From contig NZ_JAILYN010000008.1 of the NCBI RefSeq assembly GCF_019795155.1, positions 62,001-126,000 of the forward strand: 64,000 nucleotides of DNA. The letters run 5' to 3'. The notes below the pieces were generated by a model. The model made no database searches. It saw only the letters and a list, made by a program, of their open reading frames with translations, and had not been told where the DNA came from. Made by a program: the position numbers and the translations under genes. Every line of letters starts with the position of its first letter. Position 1 is the first letter of the stretch. Source of the DNA: Marinobacterium arenosum (GTDB lineage: Bacteria > Pseudomonadota > Gammaproteobacteria > Pseudomonadales > Balneatricaceae). Shown in pieces: positions 1 through 9,544 of the stretch.

Positions 1-1325
<1,325 letters not shown>

Positions 1326-1377
1326 GGGACCCTAGCTTGATGTGAAAAGGATAAACGGTTGACGAATCGAGCACGAC

Positions 1378-1383
1378 ATTATA
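1378..1383 (-). promoter_or_regulatory. Candidate sigma70 -10 box for rpoD
   Basis: A perfect TATAAT lies on the minus strand 53 bases upstream of the rpoD start codon. The hexamer 17 bases further upstream is a poor -35, so the promoter may be weak or assisted. It would place the transcription start near 1371. Confidence 0.4.
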
Positions 1384-1416
1384 CAGGCGTAGCGCCCGTT
1401 AGGCTATATCGGGATG

Positions 1417-1444
1417 AGATGGAAACCGGTTTCATACCTTCAAG
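1417..1444 (-). promoter_or_regulatory. Candidate sigma32 heat-shock promoter of rpoD
   Basis: Read on the minus strand, CTTGAAG (1444-1438) is followed after 13 bases by TTCCATCT (1424-1417). This resembles the sigma32 consensus CTTGAAA / CCCCATNT with the right spacing. Escherichia coli rpoD is also driven by a heat-shock promoter, there lying inside dnaG; the placement in the dnaG-rpoD gap here is inferred from sequence only. Confidence 0.5.
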
Positions 1445-1476
1445 GTAGACCAGATTGCGCCCGACCGCGATGCCCG

Positions 1477-3462
1477 CTAGGGCTGGTGTGGCCGGGCCTT
1501 GCGCATCAGTAGGGCGGTCAGTTCCGTCTTTTCGTCGCTGGTCAGCGGCTTTTTGTTGCGCAGCTCGTTGATCCGCTGGCGCAGGCGCAATTCGTCCAGC
1601 TTACGCAGGCCGTCGCGCAGGGTCTGCTCGGCGGTGTGATGATCTTCCATCGGGCCGCTTTCGGTTATGGCGTTGACGGTCTGGATCCAGTGGAAGCGGT
1701 CCGGATCGCTCGACCAGTCGACCAGCAGCATACCGAGGTTGGCCTGCGGGTGTTGTTGCAGGTACTCGCACAGGCTGCAGAACAGCTCGATGCCCGGCTC
1801 GTCCAGTGTGCGGTACTGGCCGGGATTGTCGATTGCGGTTGCCAGTGCCGGGTAGTGCAGTAGCATGGCGTTCATGCTGTGGCACAGTTGCGGCGCACGG
1901 CGTGGCGGCTGCTTCGGCTGTTGCCGCTCGCGTGGCTGCCAGTTGCCGCGGCGTTGCCAGTCATTGCGTTTCTTCCAGCGATTCTGCTCCGGCGCGTGCT
2001 GGCTGTCGGAGTAGTACTCCGGCGGCCCGTCGTGCGACATCTCGTCAACCGGGAAACCCGGGTCATGCGCCGGATAGTCGTAGTCCGCCGCCGGCGTTAG
2101 CTCGTCGATGGTCGGCGGGCTGGCGGCGGGTGCTGGCGCCGGCGTTGTTGGCTGACTGTGCTGCTGCAGCTCCTCCAGCTGTTGTTCGCTAAGGCCGGTC
2201 AGCTGCTGGACCTGGTTCAGCATCATCTGGCGCAGGATGCTCGGTTGCATGGCGCCGATCAGTGGCAGCGCTTCACGGCTGAAACGGGCGCGGCCGTCCA
2301 GGTGGTCCAGGTCGATATCCCGCTGCAGGGTCTGGAAGAAGAAACTCGACAGCGGCAGGGCTCCGTTCATCCGTTGTTGGAAGGCATCTGGGCCCTCCTT
2401 TCGCACCAGGCTGTCCGGGTCCTCGCCCTCCGGCAGGAACAGGAAGCGGGCCTCCTTGCCGTCACTGATCACCGGCAGGGTGGTTTCCAGCGCCCGGCGG
2501 GCGGCATTGCGGCCGGCCTCGTCGCCGTCGAAGCAGAACACCACTTCGCGCACCATCTTGAACAGCCGCTCCAGATGCTGGGCGGTGGTGGCGGTGCCGA
2601 GGGTTGCTACTGCATAGGTGATGCCGTACTGGGCCAGGCCGATCACGTCCATGTAGCCTTCGACGATGATCAGCCGCTCCAGCTTGGAGTTGTGCTGGCG
2701 CGCTTCGTACAGGCCGTACAGCTCGCGGCTCTTGTGGAAGGTGTCGGTTTCCGGCGAGTTGAGGTACTTCGGTTTGGCGTCACCCAGTACCCGGCCGCCA
2801 AAGGCGATCACCCGGCCGCGCTGGTCGCGGATCGGGAACATGATCCGCTCACGGAAGCGGTCATACAGGCTGCCGCGCTCCTCGTTGCGGATCAGCAGGC
2901 CGGCCTTTTCCAGCAGCGCGCGCTGTTTGTCGTCCGGACCAAGCTGGTTGAGCAGGTTGTCCCAGCCGGGCGGTGCCAGGCCGATGCGGAACTGCTTGGC
3001 AATCTGGCCGCTCATACCGCGCTGTTTCAGGTAGTTGACCGCCGCACTGCGGGCCGGATGCTGGCGCAGCTGGTCGCAATAGTACTGGCTGGCGTCCTCC
3101 AGCAGGGCGTAGATATCTTTCAGCTGCTGATCGCGTTGCTGTTGTTGGGGAGATGAGGTTTCGCGCGGCACTTCCATGCCGACCATCTTGGCCAGTTCTT
3201 CGATGGCGTCCGGAAAGTCGAGCCGGTCATATTCCATCAGGAAGCCGAGCGCGTTGCCGCCGGCACCACAACCGAAACAGTAATAGAACTGTTTTTCCGG
3301 ATTGGCGGTGAATGAAGGGGTCTTCTCTTTGTGGAACGGGCAGAGCCCGGAGTAATTCTTGCCGGTCCGCTTGAGCTTGCTGACACGACCGTCCAGTACG
3401 TCGATGATATTGACGCGGGCTAACAGGTCATCAATGAAGTGTTGCGGGATTCGTCCGGCCAT
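1477..3462 (-). CDS. dnaG: DNA primase DnaG
   Basis: Synthesises RNA primers at the replication fork. The 661-residue protein shows the N-terminal zinc finger (CPFHKEKTPSF then CFGCGAGG, residues about 41-66), the catalytic core with the TOPRIM block around EGYMDVIGLAQYG and the acidic pair FCFDGDEAG, a long low-complexity linker rich in P, Q, R and W (about residues 435-530), and a helical C-terminal helicase-binding domain. The linker makes it longer than the 581-residue E. coli protein. It lies between yqeY and rpoD on the same strand. Confidence 0.97.
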   Translation of the reverse strand: MAGRIPQHFIDDLLARVNIIDVLDGRVSKLKRTGKNYSGLCPFHKEKTPSFTANPEKQFYYCFGCGAGGNALGFLMEYDRLDFPDAIEELAKMVGMEVPRETSSPQQQQRDQQLKDIYALLEDASQYYCDQLRQHPARSAAVNYLKQRGMSGQIAKQFRIGLAPPGWDNLLNQLGPDDKQRALLEKAGLLIRNEERGSLYDRFRERIMFPIRDQRGRVIAFGGRVLGDAKPKYLNSPETDTFHKSRELYGLYEARQHNSKLERLIIVEGYMDVIGLAQYGITYAVATLGTATTAQHLERLFKMVREVVFCFDGDEAGRNAARRALETTLPVISDGKEARFLFLPEGEDPDSLVRKEGPDAFQQRMNGALPLSSFFFQTLQRDIDLDHLDGRARFSREALPLIGAMQPSILRQMMLNQVQQLTGLSEQQLEELQQHSQPTTPAPAPAASPPTIDELTPAADYDYPAHDPGFPVDEMSHDGPPEYYSDSQHAPEQNRWKKRNDWQRRGNWQPRERQQPKQPPRRAPQLCHSMNAMLLHYPALATAIDNPGQYRTLDEPGIELFCSLCEYLQQHPQANLGMLLVDWSSDPDRFHWIQTVNAITESGPMEDHHTAEQTLRDGLRKLDELRLRQRINELRNKKPLTSDEKTELTALLMRKARPHQP

Positions 3463-3495
3463 AGCTGTCCCGAGAGAGGTTGGAACAGCGGAATT

Positions 3496-3945
3496 TTACT
3501 GGGTCAGTTGAGCTTTTACGAGCTTGGAGACCAGGCCCATGTCGGCACGACCCTGCACCTGGGGCTTAACGATCCCCATGACTTTACCCATGTCCTGCAT
3601 GGACTGGGCGCCGGTTTCGGCGATAGCGGCGCTGACCAGGGCGGACAGCTCCTCTTCGGTTAGCGGTTGCGGCAGGAAAGTTTTAATCACCTCCAGCTCC
3701 CGTCGCTCAGCGTCGGCCAAATCGACCCGACCCGCTTCATCAAATTGTGCAATGGAGTCTCGGCGCTGCTTGGACATCTTGTCCAGCACAGCCAGCACGC
3801 GGCCATCATCCAGCTCGATACGCTCGTCTACTTCGATGCGTTTCAGCTCGGCCAGGATCATACGAATAGTGCCCAGGCGCTCCTTGTCTTTGGCGCGCAT
3901 GGCTGCCTTCATCTCATCAGTAATCTGCTGCTTGAGTGCTGACAT
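3496..3945 (-). CDS. yqeY: GatB/YqeY domain protein
   Basis: A 149-residue protein of the YqeY family, related to the C-terminal tRNA-binding tail of the amidotransferase subunit GatB. Characteristic features are the start LKQQITDEMKAAMRAKDKERL, the segment IKTFLPQPLTEEEL, and the end GKVMGIVKPQVQGRADMG. The exact function is not settled; a tRNA-related role is usually assumed. It sits between rpsU and dnaG, a common position in Pseudomonas-like and oceanospirillal genomes. Confidence 0.93.
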   Translation of the reverse strand: MSALKQQITDEMKAAMRAKDKERLGTIRMILAELKRIEVDERIELDDGRVLAVLDKMSKQRRDSIAQFDEAGRVDLADAERRELEVIKTFLPQPLTEEELSALVSAAIAETGAQSMQDMGKVMGIVKPQVQGRADMGLVSKLVKAQLTQ

Positions 3946-4018
3946 CGTATGATCCCGTCCCAGATGTGCTTAAGTGCTTTACCGGTACTAATTCTTTAAC
4001 AGAACAGTCTGTGTCGAA

Positions 4019-4234
4019 TTAGTACAGACGAACGCGACGAGCGTTTTCGCGGTTGATCTTCTTCATGTGACGCTTAACTGCAGCGGCAGCTTTGCGCTTA
4101 CGTACGGAAGTCGGCTTCTCGTAGAACTCGCGGCGACGAACTTCAGCCAGTACACCGGCTTTTTCGCAGGAACGCTTGAAACGACGCAGGGCTACGTCAA
4201 ACGGCTCGTTGTCTTTAACTTTAACGCTAGGCAT
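4019..4234 (-). CDS. rpsU: 30S ribosomal protein S21
   Basis: A 71-residue basic protein, [19 protein letters not shown]..., the standard length and sequence of bS21, which helps the 30S subunit initiate translation. The reading frame stays open upstream to 4300, but the ATG at 4234 is chosen because it gives the invariant MPSVKV start and is preceded by AAGGATT. First gene of the macromolecular synthesis operon; tsaD is divergent, as in E. coli. Confidence 0.98.
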   Translation of the reverse strand: MPSVKVKDNEPFDVALRRFKRSCEKAGVLAEVRRREFYEKPTSVRKRKAAAAVKRHMKKINRENARRVRLY

Positions 4235-4487
4235 TGGTAAAGAATCCTTAAGCAAAAGAATTAGTTTTGTTTGCCCATCCATTGGACGGAGTACGCCCAA
4301 GAATGAGGGGCCGTATTCTAGTCAGCTGTTTCGACAGTGTAAAGTCGAACAGCGGTGAAATTTGCCGGCACTTAGATGATAATAGCAGCCCGCCTGAAGG
4401 CCCGGCGCACAGTGCTGTCTCAGGGTCGATGCACGGCGGTCTTGTTGAACACTCCTTATATGGTAAGCCTGCGGTAGAGCCTTAACG

Positions 4488-5513
4488 ATGCGTGTACTTG
4501 GAATTGAAACCTCCTGCGATGAAACCGGCGTAGCGATCTACGACAGCGAACAGGGGCTGCTGGCCGATGCGCTCTACAGCCAGGTAAAGATGCATGCCGA
4601 GTACGGTGGCGTGGTGCCGGAATTGGCCTCGCGCGACCATGTTCGCAAGCTGCTGCCACTGGTGCAGGAGACACTGGATAAGGCCGGCCTGTCGCGCGGT
4701 GATATCGACGCCGTGGCCTACACCGCCGGCCCGGGTCTGATCGGCGCGCTGATGGTCGGTGCTTCCTGCGGCCGGGCGATGGCCTTTGCCTGGGATGTGC
4801 CGGCGGTCGGTGTGCACCATATGGAGGGTCACCTGCTGGCGCCGATGCTGGAGGAAACGCCGCCGCAGTTCCCGTTCGTGGCACTGCTGGTGTCCGGCGG
4901 TCACACCCAGCTGGTGCGGGTGGATGGCATCGGTCAATACGAGCTGCTCGGCGAGTCGCTGGACGATGCCGCCGGCGAAGCCTTCGACAAGGCGGCCAAG
5001 ATGCTGGGGCTGGATTATCCGGGCGGGCCGCTGATCGCCAAATTGGCGCAGCAGGGGGATCGCAGCCGGTTCCGCTTTCCGCGACCGATGACCGACCGGC
5101 CGGGGCTGGACTTCAGCTTCTCCGGCCTGAAGACCTTCACCCTGAACACCGCCAATGATCACCGGGTCGATGGCCAGCTCGACGAGCAGACCAAGGCCGA
5201 TATCGCCGCCGCCTTCGAAGAGGCGGTGGTCGATACCCTGGCGATCAAGTGCCGCCGCGCGCTGCAGCAGACCGGCCTGAAGCAGTTGGTGATCGCCGGC
5301 GGCGTCAGCGCCAACAGCCGACTGCGTGAAAAGCTGGGCCAGGAGGTGCGCAAGCAGCGCGCCGAACTGTTCTACGCCCGGCCGGAGTTCTGCACCGACA
5401 ACGGCGCGATGATCGCCTTTGCCGGCTGCCAGCGGTTGTTGGCCGGTCAGCGTGACGACCTTTCGATCATCACCAAGCCGCGCTGGCCGATGGATACGTT
5501 GGAAAGTATCTAA
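4488..5513 (+). CDS. tsaD: tRNA N6-threonylcarbamoyladenosine transferase TsaD
   Basis: Transfers the threonylcarbamoyl group to A37 of ANN-decoding tRNAs, together with TsaB and TsaE. The 341-residue protein has the start [15 protein letters not shown], the metal-binding motif [10 protein letters not shown], the nucleotide-binding [11 protein letters not shown], and the late metal ligand region [12 protein letters not shown]. It is divergent from rpsU, the usual gammaproteobacterial arrangement. The stop is followed by short tandem heptamers. Confidence 0.97.
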   Translation: MRVLGIETSCDETGVAIYDSEQGLLADALYSQVKMHAEYGGVVPELASRDHVRKLLPLVQETLDKAGLSRGDIDAVAYTAGPGLIGALMVGASCGRAMAFAWDVPAVGVHHMEGHLLAPMLEETPPQFPFVALLVSGGHTQLVRVDGIGQYELLGESLDDAAGEAFDKAAKMLGLDYPGGPLIAKLAQQGDRSRFRFPRPMTDRPGLDFSFSGLKTFTLNTANDHRVDGQLDEQTKADIAAAFEEAVVDTLAIKCRRALQQTGLKQLVIAGGVSANSRLREKLGQEVRKQRAELFYARPEFCTDNGAMIAFAGCQRLLAGQRDDLSIITKPRWPMDTLESI

Positions 5514-5601
5514 GTTGACAGTGGACAGTGGACAGTGGACAGTCGGCATGAACTTTGGGTGGATGTACAACTGTAAGCTGTCAACTCACCACTGTTAACT
5601 C
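5514..5601. repeat. Heptamer repeats and dispersed CTGTCAACT element
   Basis: Immediately after tsaD come four tandem copies of the heptamer GACAGT[G/C] (5517-5544). At 5578-5600 is a short motif CTGTCAACT-N5-CTGTTAACT. Near-identical copies of the latter occur at 27123-27146 and 47080-47102, always between genes. No transposase or coding capacity is visible. Confidence 0.7.
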
Positions 5602-6195
5602 TTACAGCCTGAACTCCCGGCCGTCGATCAGTTTGCGGATGTTTTGCTGGTGGCGGGCGAGCAGCAGCAGGCTGGTCAGCGATAGCAGGTCGAACAGCTC
5701 AGGTACTAGCAGCCAACTCAGCAGTGGAGTGATCAGTGCGGTACCGATTGAGGCCAGCGAGGCGATTCTGCCCAGTAGAAACAGCAGCAGCCAGAAACCC
5801 AGTTGCAGCAGTCCCAGCGGCCAGCAGAGTGCCAGGCTGGTACCCAGCAGGGTGGCGACCCCCTTGCCACCGCGGAAGTCGGCGAACAGCGGATAGAGAT
5901 GGCCGAGCAGCGCGGCCAGCGCGCAGAGGCCTTGTACCGCCAGCGGTTGTTCCAGCCAGCGCGCCAGCAACACCGCCAATGCCCCCTTGGTCATGTCGCC
6001 CAGCAGGGTGAAGCCGGCGGCGCGGCGGTTGCCGATCCGTAACACGTTGCTGGTGCCGGGGTTGCCGGAGCCCTGTTGACGGGGGTCGGCGATGCCCATA
6101 GAGTTGCACACCAAAATGGCGCTCGGCAGCGAGCCGGCCAGATAAGCCAGCAGTAACAGTAATGCTCCGAGCAGCTCCATTTGCAGCATCAGCAA
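5602..6195 (-). CDS. plsY: Glycerol-3-phosphate acyltransferase PlsY
   Basis: Uses acyl-phosphate to acylate glycerol-3-phosphate, the first step of phospholipid synthesis, in the inner membrane. The 197-residue protein is mostly hydrophobic, with the three family motifs visible: GSLPSAILVC, QGSGNPGTSNVLR and FRGGKGVATLLG. The ATG at 6180 (MELLGALL) is an alternative start that would remove five residues. Divergent from folB, as is common in gammaproteobacteria. Confidence 0.96.
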   Translation of the reverse strand: MLMLQMELLGALLLLLAYLAGSLPSAILVCNSMGIADPRQQGSGNPGTSNVLRIGNRRAAGFTLLGDMTKGALAVLLARWLEQPLAVQGLCALAALLGHLYPLFADFRGGKGVATLLGTSLALCWPLGLLQLGFWLLLFLLGRIASLASIGTALITPLLSWLLVPELFDLLSLTSLLLLARHQQNIRKLIDGREFRL

Positions 6196-6213
6196 CCCCG
6201 ACAGGTCAGGTCA

Positions 6214-6570
6214 ATGGATATAGTCTACATACGCGAACTTGAGGTGGAAACGGTCATCGGTATCTATGACTGGGAGCGCGAGGTTCGCCAGACCGTCAGC
6301 CTGGACCTGGAGATGGGGACCGATATCAGTGCGGCGGCGGCCACCGAGGATATCGAAAACACTCTCAACTACAAATCGGTTTCCAAACGGCTGATCAGCT
6401 TCATCAGTCAGAGCGAGTTTCTGCTGGTCGAAACCATGGCCGAGGAGATCGCCGAGATCGTCCTTAACGAGTTCAATGTGCGCTGGTTGCGGCTGCGGCT
6501 CGGCAAGCCGGGCGCGGTACGCCAGGCCAAGGATGTCGGGGTGATCATCGAGCGGGGAGAGCGCTTCTGA
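6214..6570 (+). CDS. folB: Dihydroneopterin aldolase FolB
   Basis: Converts dihydroneopterin to 6-hydroxymethyl-dihydropterin in folate synthesis. The 118-residue protein opens MDIVYIRELEVETVIGIYDWER and contains the family segments TLNYKSVSKRL, VETMAEEIAE and KPGAVRQAKDVGV. The ATG at 6214 is preferred over in-frame upstream codons because it matches the family start. Its stop overlaps the folK start by one base, so the two are translationally coupled. Confidence 0.96.
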   Translation: MDIVYIRELEVETVIGIYDWEREVRQTVSLDLEMGTDISAAAATEDIENTLNYKSVSKRLISFISQSEFLLVETMAEEIAEIVLNEFNVRWLRLRLGKPGAVRQAKDVGVIIERGERF

Positions 6571-7085
6571 TGGCGTGGGTGTACGTCAGCATCGGCAGCA
6601 ACACCGATCGCGAGCGCTATATCCTCAGCTGCCTCGATGCGCTGGCCGAGCGGTTCGGCGCGCTGCAGCTGTCCTCGGTCTACGAGAGCGAGGCGGTTGG
6701 ATTTACCGGCGACAACTTCTACAACCTGGTGGCGGGCTTCGAAACCGAGCTGCCGGTGGGGCAGTTGTCGGCGGCGCTGAAAGCGATCGAAGACGCCAAC
6801 GACCGCTGCCGGCAAGGGCCCAAGTTCAGCGGCCGTACCCTCGATATCGATATTCTCACCTACGACCAGCTGACCGGCGACTGCGATGGCGTCAAGCTGC
6901 CGCGCGGCGAGATCCTCAAGAACGCCTTCGTGTTGCGGCCGTTGGCCGAACTGGCACCGCAGGCCGCCCACCCGCTGAACGGCCAGTCCTACAGTGAGCT
7001 ATGGCAGGCCTACGATCAGGCCAGTCAGAAGCTGTGGCCGGTGGATTTCAGCTGGCAGGGGTGCCAGTTTTCTTATTCGTCTTAG
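6570..7085 (+). CDS. folK: 6-hydroxymethyl-7,8-dihydropterin pyrophosphokinase FolK
   Basis: Activates hydroxymethyl-dihydropterin with ATP, the step following FolB. Recognised from VYVSIGSNTDRERYI, SSVYESEAVGF, GPKFSGRTLDIDILTYD and LPRGEILKNAFVLRPLAELAP across 171 residues. The ATG overlaps the folB stop (TGATG). The pair is followed downstream, on the other strand, by a pteridine-reductase-like gene, giving a small pterin neighbourhood. Confidence 0.95.
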   Translation: MAWVYVSIGSNTDRERYILSCLDALAERFGALQLSSVYESEAVGFTGDNFYNLVAGFETELPVGQLSAALKAIEDANDRCRQGPKFSGRTLDIDILTYDQLTGDCDGVKLPRGEILKNAFVLRPLAELAPQAAHPLNGQSYSELWQAYDQASQKLWPVDFSWQGCQFSYSS

Positions 7086-7170
7086 TTCTACCTGGCCTAT
7101 TGCGCCGAGTAATGTGCTCGGCGTAGGGCCTGAAGCTCTATAGCGATCTAAAAAATAAAGATGTAAAGAT

Positions 7171-7929
7171 TCAGCTGTACAGCGACTTGCCGCCGTCCAC
7201 CGCCAGGATCTGGCCGGTGACGAAGCGGGCGCCGGCCAGGTAGCCCACCGCCTCGGCGATCTCACCGGCGGTGCCGGTCCGGCCCAGCAACGTTTTATCC
7301 ACAACCTTCTCTTTTTGTGACAGGTCCAGCGCCGCCTCGGCTTCCGGCCAGAGGATCGGGCCGGGCGCCACGCCGTTGACCCGCACCGCCGGCGCCAGCT
7401 CCTTGGCCAGGCTCAGCGTCATCATCTGCAGGCCGGCCTTGGCGATCGAGTAGATCGGGTAGCCGGGCAGGGCGCGCTGGGCGTGGATATCGATCAGGTT
7501 GATCACGCAGCCGCCGGCCTCGCTCAGCGCGTCGCTCAAGGCGGCCGTCAGGAAGTAGGGTGCGCGCAGATTGGCGTTGATCAGCTCGTCCCACTGCGCC
7601 TGGCTGCTGTCTGCCAGCGGGGTGGGGAAGAAGCTGGAGGCGTTGTTGACCAGCAGGTCGAGCCGGCCGAAGGCGGTCAGTGCCTGCCGGGCCAGCGGTT
7701 CGATCGCCGCCATCTCGGTCAGGTTGGCCTGCAGTAACCGGGCACTGTCCGGCTGCGCCTGGTTGAGTTCGGTCGCTAGCGCCTGGGCGTCCTGTTCGGA
7801 GTGGCGGTAATGGATCAGGACCCGGTAGCCCTGCCGATGCAACTGGCGGGCGATCTCGGCGCCGATCCGGCGGGCGCCGCCGGTGATCAGCGCCACCGGC
7901 GCGGTTTGGAGGCTGTTTGTCTGGCTCAT
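7171..7929 (-). CDS. Pteridine reductase-type short-chain dehydrogenase (FolM-like)
   Basis: A 252-residue SDR. The cofactor motif TGGARRIGAEIA carries an Arg that in this family points to NADPH; NNASSFFPTP is the variant of NNAG seen in pteridine reductases; YSIAKAG supplies the catalytic Tyr and Lys; GVAPGPILWPE follows. This pattern is that of dihydromonapterin/pteridine reductase, and the neighbouring folB-folK supports a pterin substrate. The ATG at 7929 (MSQTNSLQ) overlaps nothing; longer in-frame starts would run into the end of cca. Confidence 0.85.
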   Translation of the reverse strand: MSQTNSLQTAPVALITGGARRIGAEIARQLHRQGYRVLIHYRHSEQDAQALATELNQAQPDSARLLQANLTEMAAIEPLARQALTAFGRLDLLVNNASSFFPTPLADSSQAQWDELINANLRAPYFLTAALSDALSEAGGCVINLIDIHAQRALPGYPIYSIAKAGLQMMTLSLAKELAPAVRVNGVAPGPILWPEAEAALDLSQKEKVVDKTLLGRTGTAGEIAEAVGYLAGARFVTGQILAVDGGKSLYS

Positions 7930-7946
7930 CGCTTGGTCACCCGTGC

Positions 7947-9080
7947 TCAGTCGTCCAGCGCACTGCACAGCTGCAATTGACGGGCCTGCAGTTCCTGGCC
8001 CAATGCCTTGCCTTTGAAGCCCTCCGCCATCAGCTGCTTGGGGTTGAGCTGGCTGAGCCGCTCGAGCAGTGCCGGCAGGCTCTGGCAGGCCGGCAGCGGG
8101 TGGTCCGGATGCAGTGCCTGGCAGGCCAGTAACAGCGGCGGTAGCCGTTGCGGCCGGCGCAGCAGGTCCAAGCCCTGGATCAGTGCCAGTCGCTCGCTGT
8201 CGTCAAGCTGTTTGAAGCCGGCCAGCGACGGGTGCCAGCGGCGGCACAGCAGCGCCAGTTCGCGAAACGCCTTGGGGCTGCGCAGCCGTTCGCAGAGCGG
8301 TTCGATCAGCGCGCTGGCTTGCTCGGTTTCGAGGGCTTCGGTGGCCAGGCTGAGCAATACCGCGAAGCGCACATCCGCCTGCTTGCTGAGTTGGCAGCTT
8401 TTGGCGACGCTCTGTTCCAGCTGTTCGCGTGGCAGCGTATAGAGCGGCAGTAGCTCCGGCAGCAGCACCGCCAGGGCGTCGCAGCGTTGCAACAGGTCAA
8501 AGAACACCAGTGGCGAGGGTTCGGCCAGCGCCCGTTCCAGCTCTTTCCAGACCCGTTCGGCGGTCAGGTGGTGCAGCTCGTCGGTGGCGGCCAGCTCGCA
8601 CATCAGTGCCAGGGTTTCGTCGGCCACCTTGAAGCCGAGGTGGGCGTAGCGGGCGGCGAAGCGGGCCACCCGCAGCACCCGTAGCGGATCTTCGCTGAAG
8701 GCGGGCGAGACATGGCGCAGCAGCCGGTTTTCCAGGTCCTGGCGGCCCTGGTAGGGGTCGATCAGCTGACCATCTTCGGCCTGGGCCATGGCGTTGATGG
8801 TCAGGTCGCGGCGCAGCAAGTCCTCCTCCAGCGTCACCTCCGGGCTGGCGTGGTACTGGAAGCCGGTGTAGCCCTTACCGGACTTGCGCTCGGTACGGGC
8901 CAGCGCGTACTCCTCGCCGCTGTCCGGGTGGATGAACACCGGGAATTCGCTGCCGACCGGCTTGAAGCCCTGAGCCAGCATCTGCTGTGGGGTGGCGCCG
9001 ACTACCACCCAGTCGCGGTCGTAGACCGGATAGTCGAGCAGTTGATCGCGCACCGCGCCGCCGACCAGATAGATCTGCAT
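7947..9080 (-). CDS. cca: CCA tRNA nucleotidyltransferase
   Basis: Adds or repairs the 3'-CCA of tRNAs. The ATG at 9080 gives the family start MQIYLVGGAVRDQLLDYPV, with the catalytic DRDWVVVGATP, the template-binding region RRDLTINAMAQ and YQGRQDLENRLLRHVSPAFSEDPLRVLRVARFAARY. It is 377 residues against 412 in E. coli. The C-terminal HD phosphohydrolase motif is absent: where HDLGKG is expected after VRFA, this protein reads VLLSLATEA. It probably retains nucleotidyl transfer without the phosphatase/phosphodiesterase activities. Confidence 0.93.
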   Translation of the reverse strand: MQIYLVGGAVRDQLLDYPVYDRDWVVVGATPQQMLAQGFKPVGSEFPVFIHPDSGEEYALARTERKSGKGYTGFQYHASPEVTLEEDLLRRDLTINAMAQAEDGQLIDPYQGRQDLENRLLRHVSPAFSEDPLRVLRVARFAARYAHLGFKVADETLALMCELAATDELHHLTAERVWKELERALAEPSPLVFFDLLQRCDALAVLLPELLPLYTLPREQLEQSVAKSCQLSKQADVRFAVLLSLATEALETEQASALIEPLCERLRSPKAFRELALLCRRWHPSLAGFKQLDDSERLALIQGLDLLRRPQRLPPLLLACQALHPDHPLPACQSLPALLERLSQLNPKQLMAEGFKGKALGQELQARQLQLCSALDD

Positions 9081-9115
9081 GAGCCTGTTTAATCCTTGTT
9101 CCTTGGCGCCTGGGC

Positions 9116-9436
9116 TCAGTCCCGGGCGCACTTGTCAGGGTAGGTCGCCTGCCAGAGCTCAAAACCGCCGTCCATGCTGTAGACGGTTTCGAAGCCCTGC
9201 TCCACCAGATAGGCGGCGGCCGGCTGACTGCTGATGCCGTGGTAGCAGCAGACGATCAGCGGCCGGTCCATATCGGCATCGGTCAGGAACTGGTGCAGGT
9301 TGTCGTTACTCAGGTTGACCGCGCCGGGCATATGGCCCTGCTGGAAATTCTGCGGGTCGCGGATATCGGCCACGGCGACGCCCTGTTCGATCAGTTCCAG
9401 CGCCTGGTTGACCGAGATACAGCTGTATTGGTCCAT
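9116..9436 (-). CDS. glpE: Thiosulfate sulfurtransferase GlpE (single-domain rhodanese)
   Basis: A 106-residue cytoplasmic rhodanese that moves sulfane sulfur from thiosulfate to acceptors such as cyanide or thioredoxin. The active-site loop is CYHGISSQ, with the catalytic Cys preceded by LIVC; the conserved AVADIRDPQNFQQGHMPGA and the C-terminal GGFELW also fit GlpE. Between apaH and cca on the same strand, as in several Pseudomonas-type genomes. Confidence 0.93.
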   Translation of the reverse strand: MDQYSCISVNQALELIEQGVAVADIRDPQNFQQGHMPGAVNLSNDNLHQFLTDADMDRPLIVCCYHGISSQPAAAYLVEQGFETVYSMDGGFELWQATYPDKCARD

Positions 9437-9544
9437 CTGTCTACCTCAAGGGATGTCTTTAGTGGCTTCCATTGTAAGCGTTGTACCGCGAGGCAAACAC
9501 CGCCGCCGGCTGTGGATTAGCGGGGCGCAAGTCGCAATCGGGCC

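Noticed and set aside
4330-4360. LexA box in the rpsU-tsaD gap (CTGTTTCGACAG... and ...GTCGAACAG)
   Set aside because: The CTGT-N8-ACAG spacing is not met in either overlapping arrangement.
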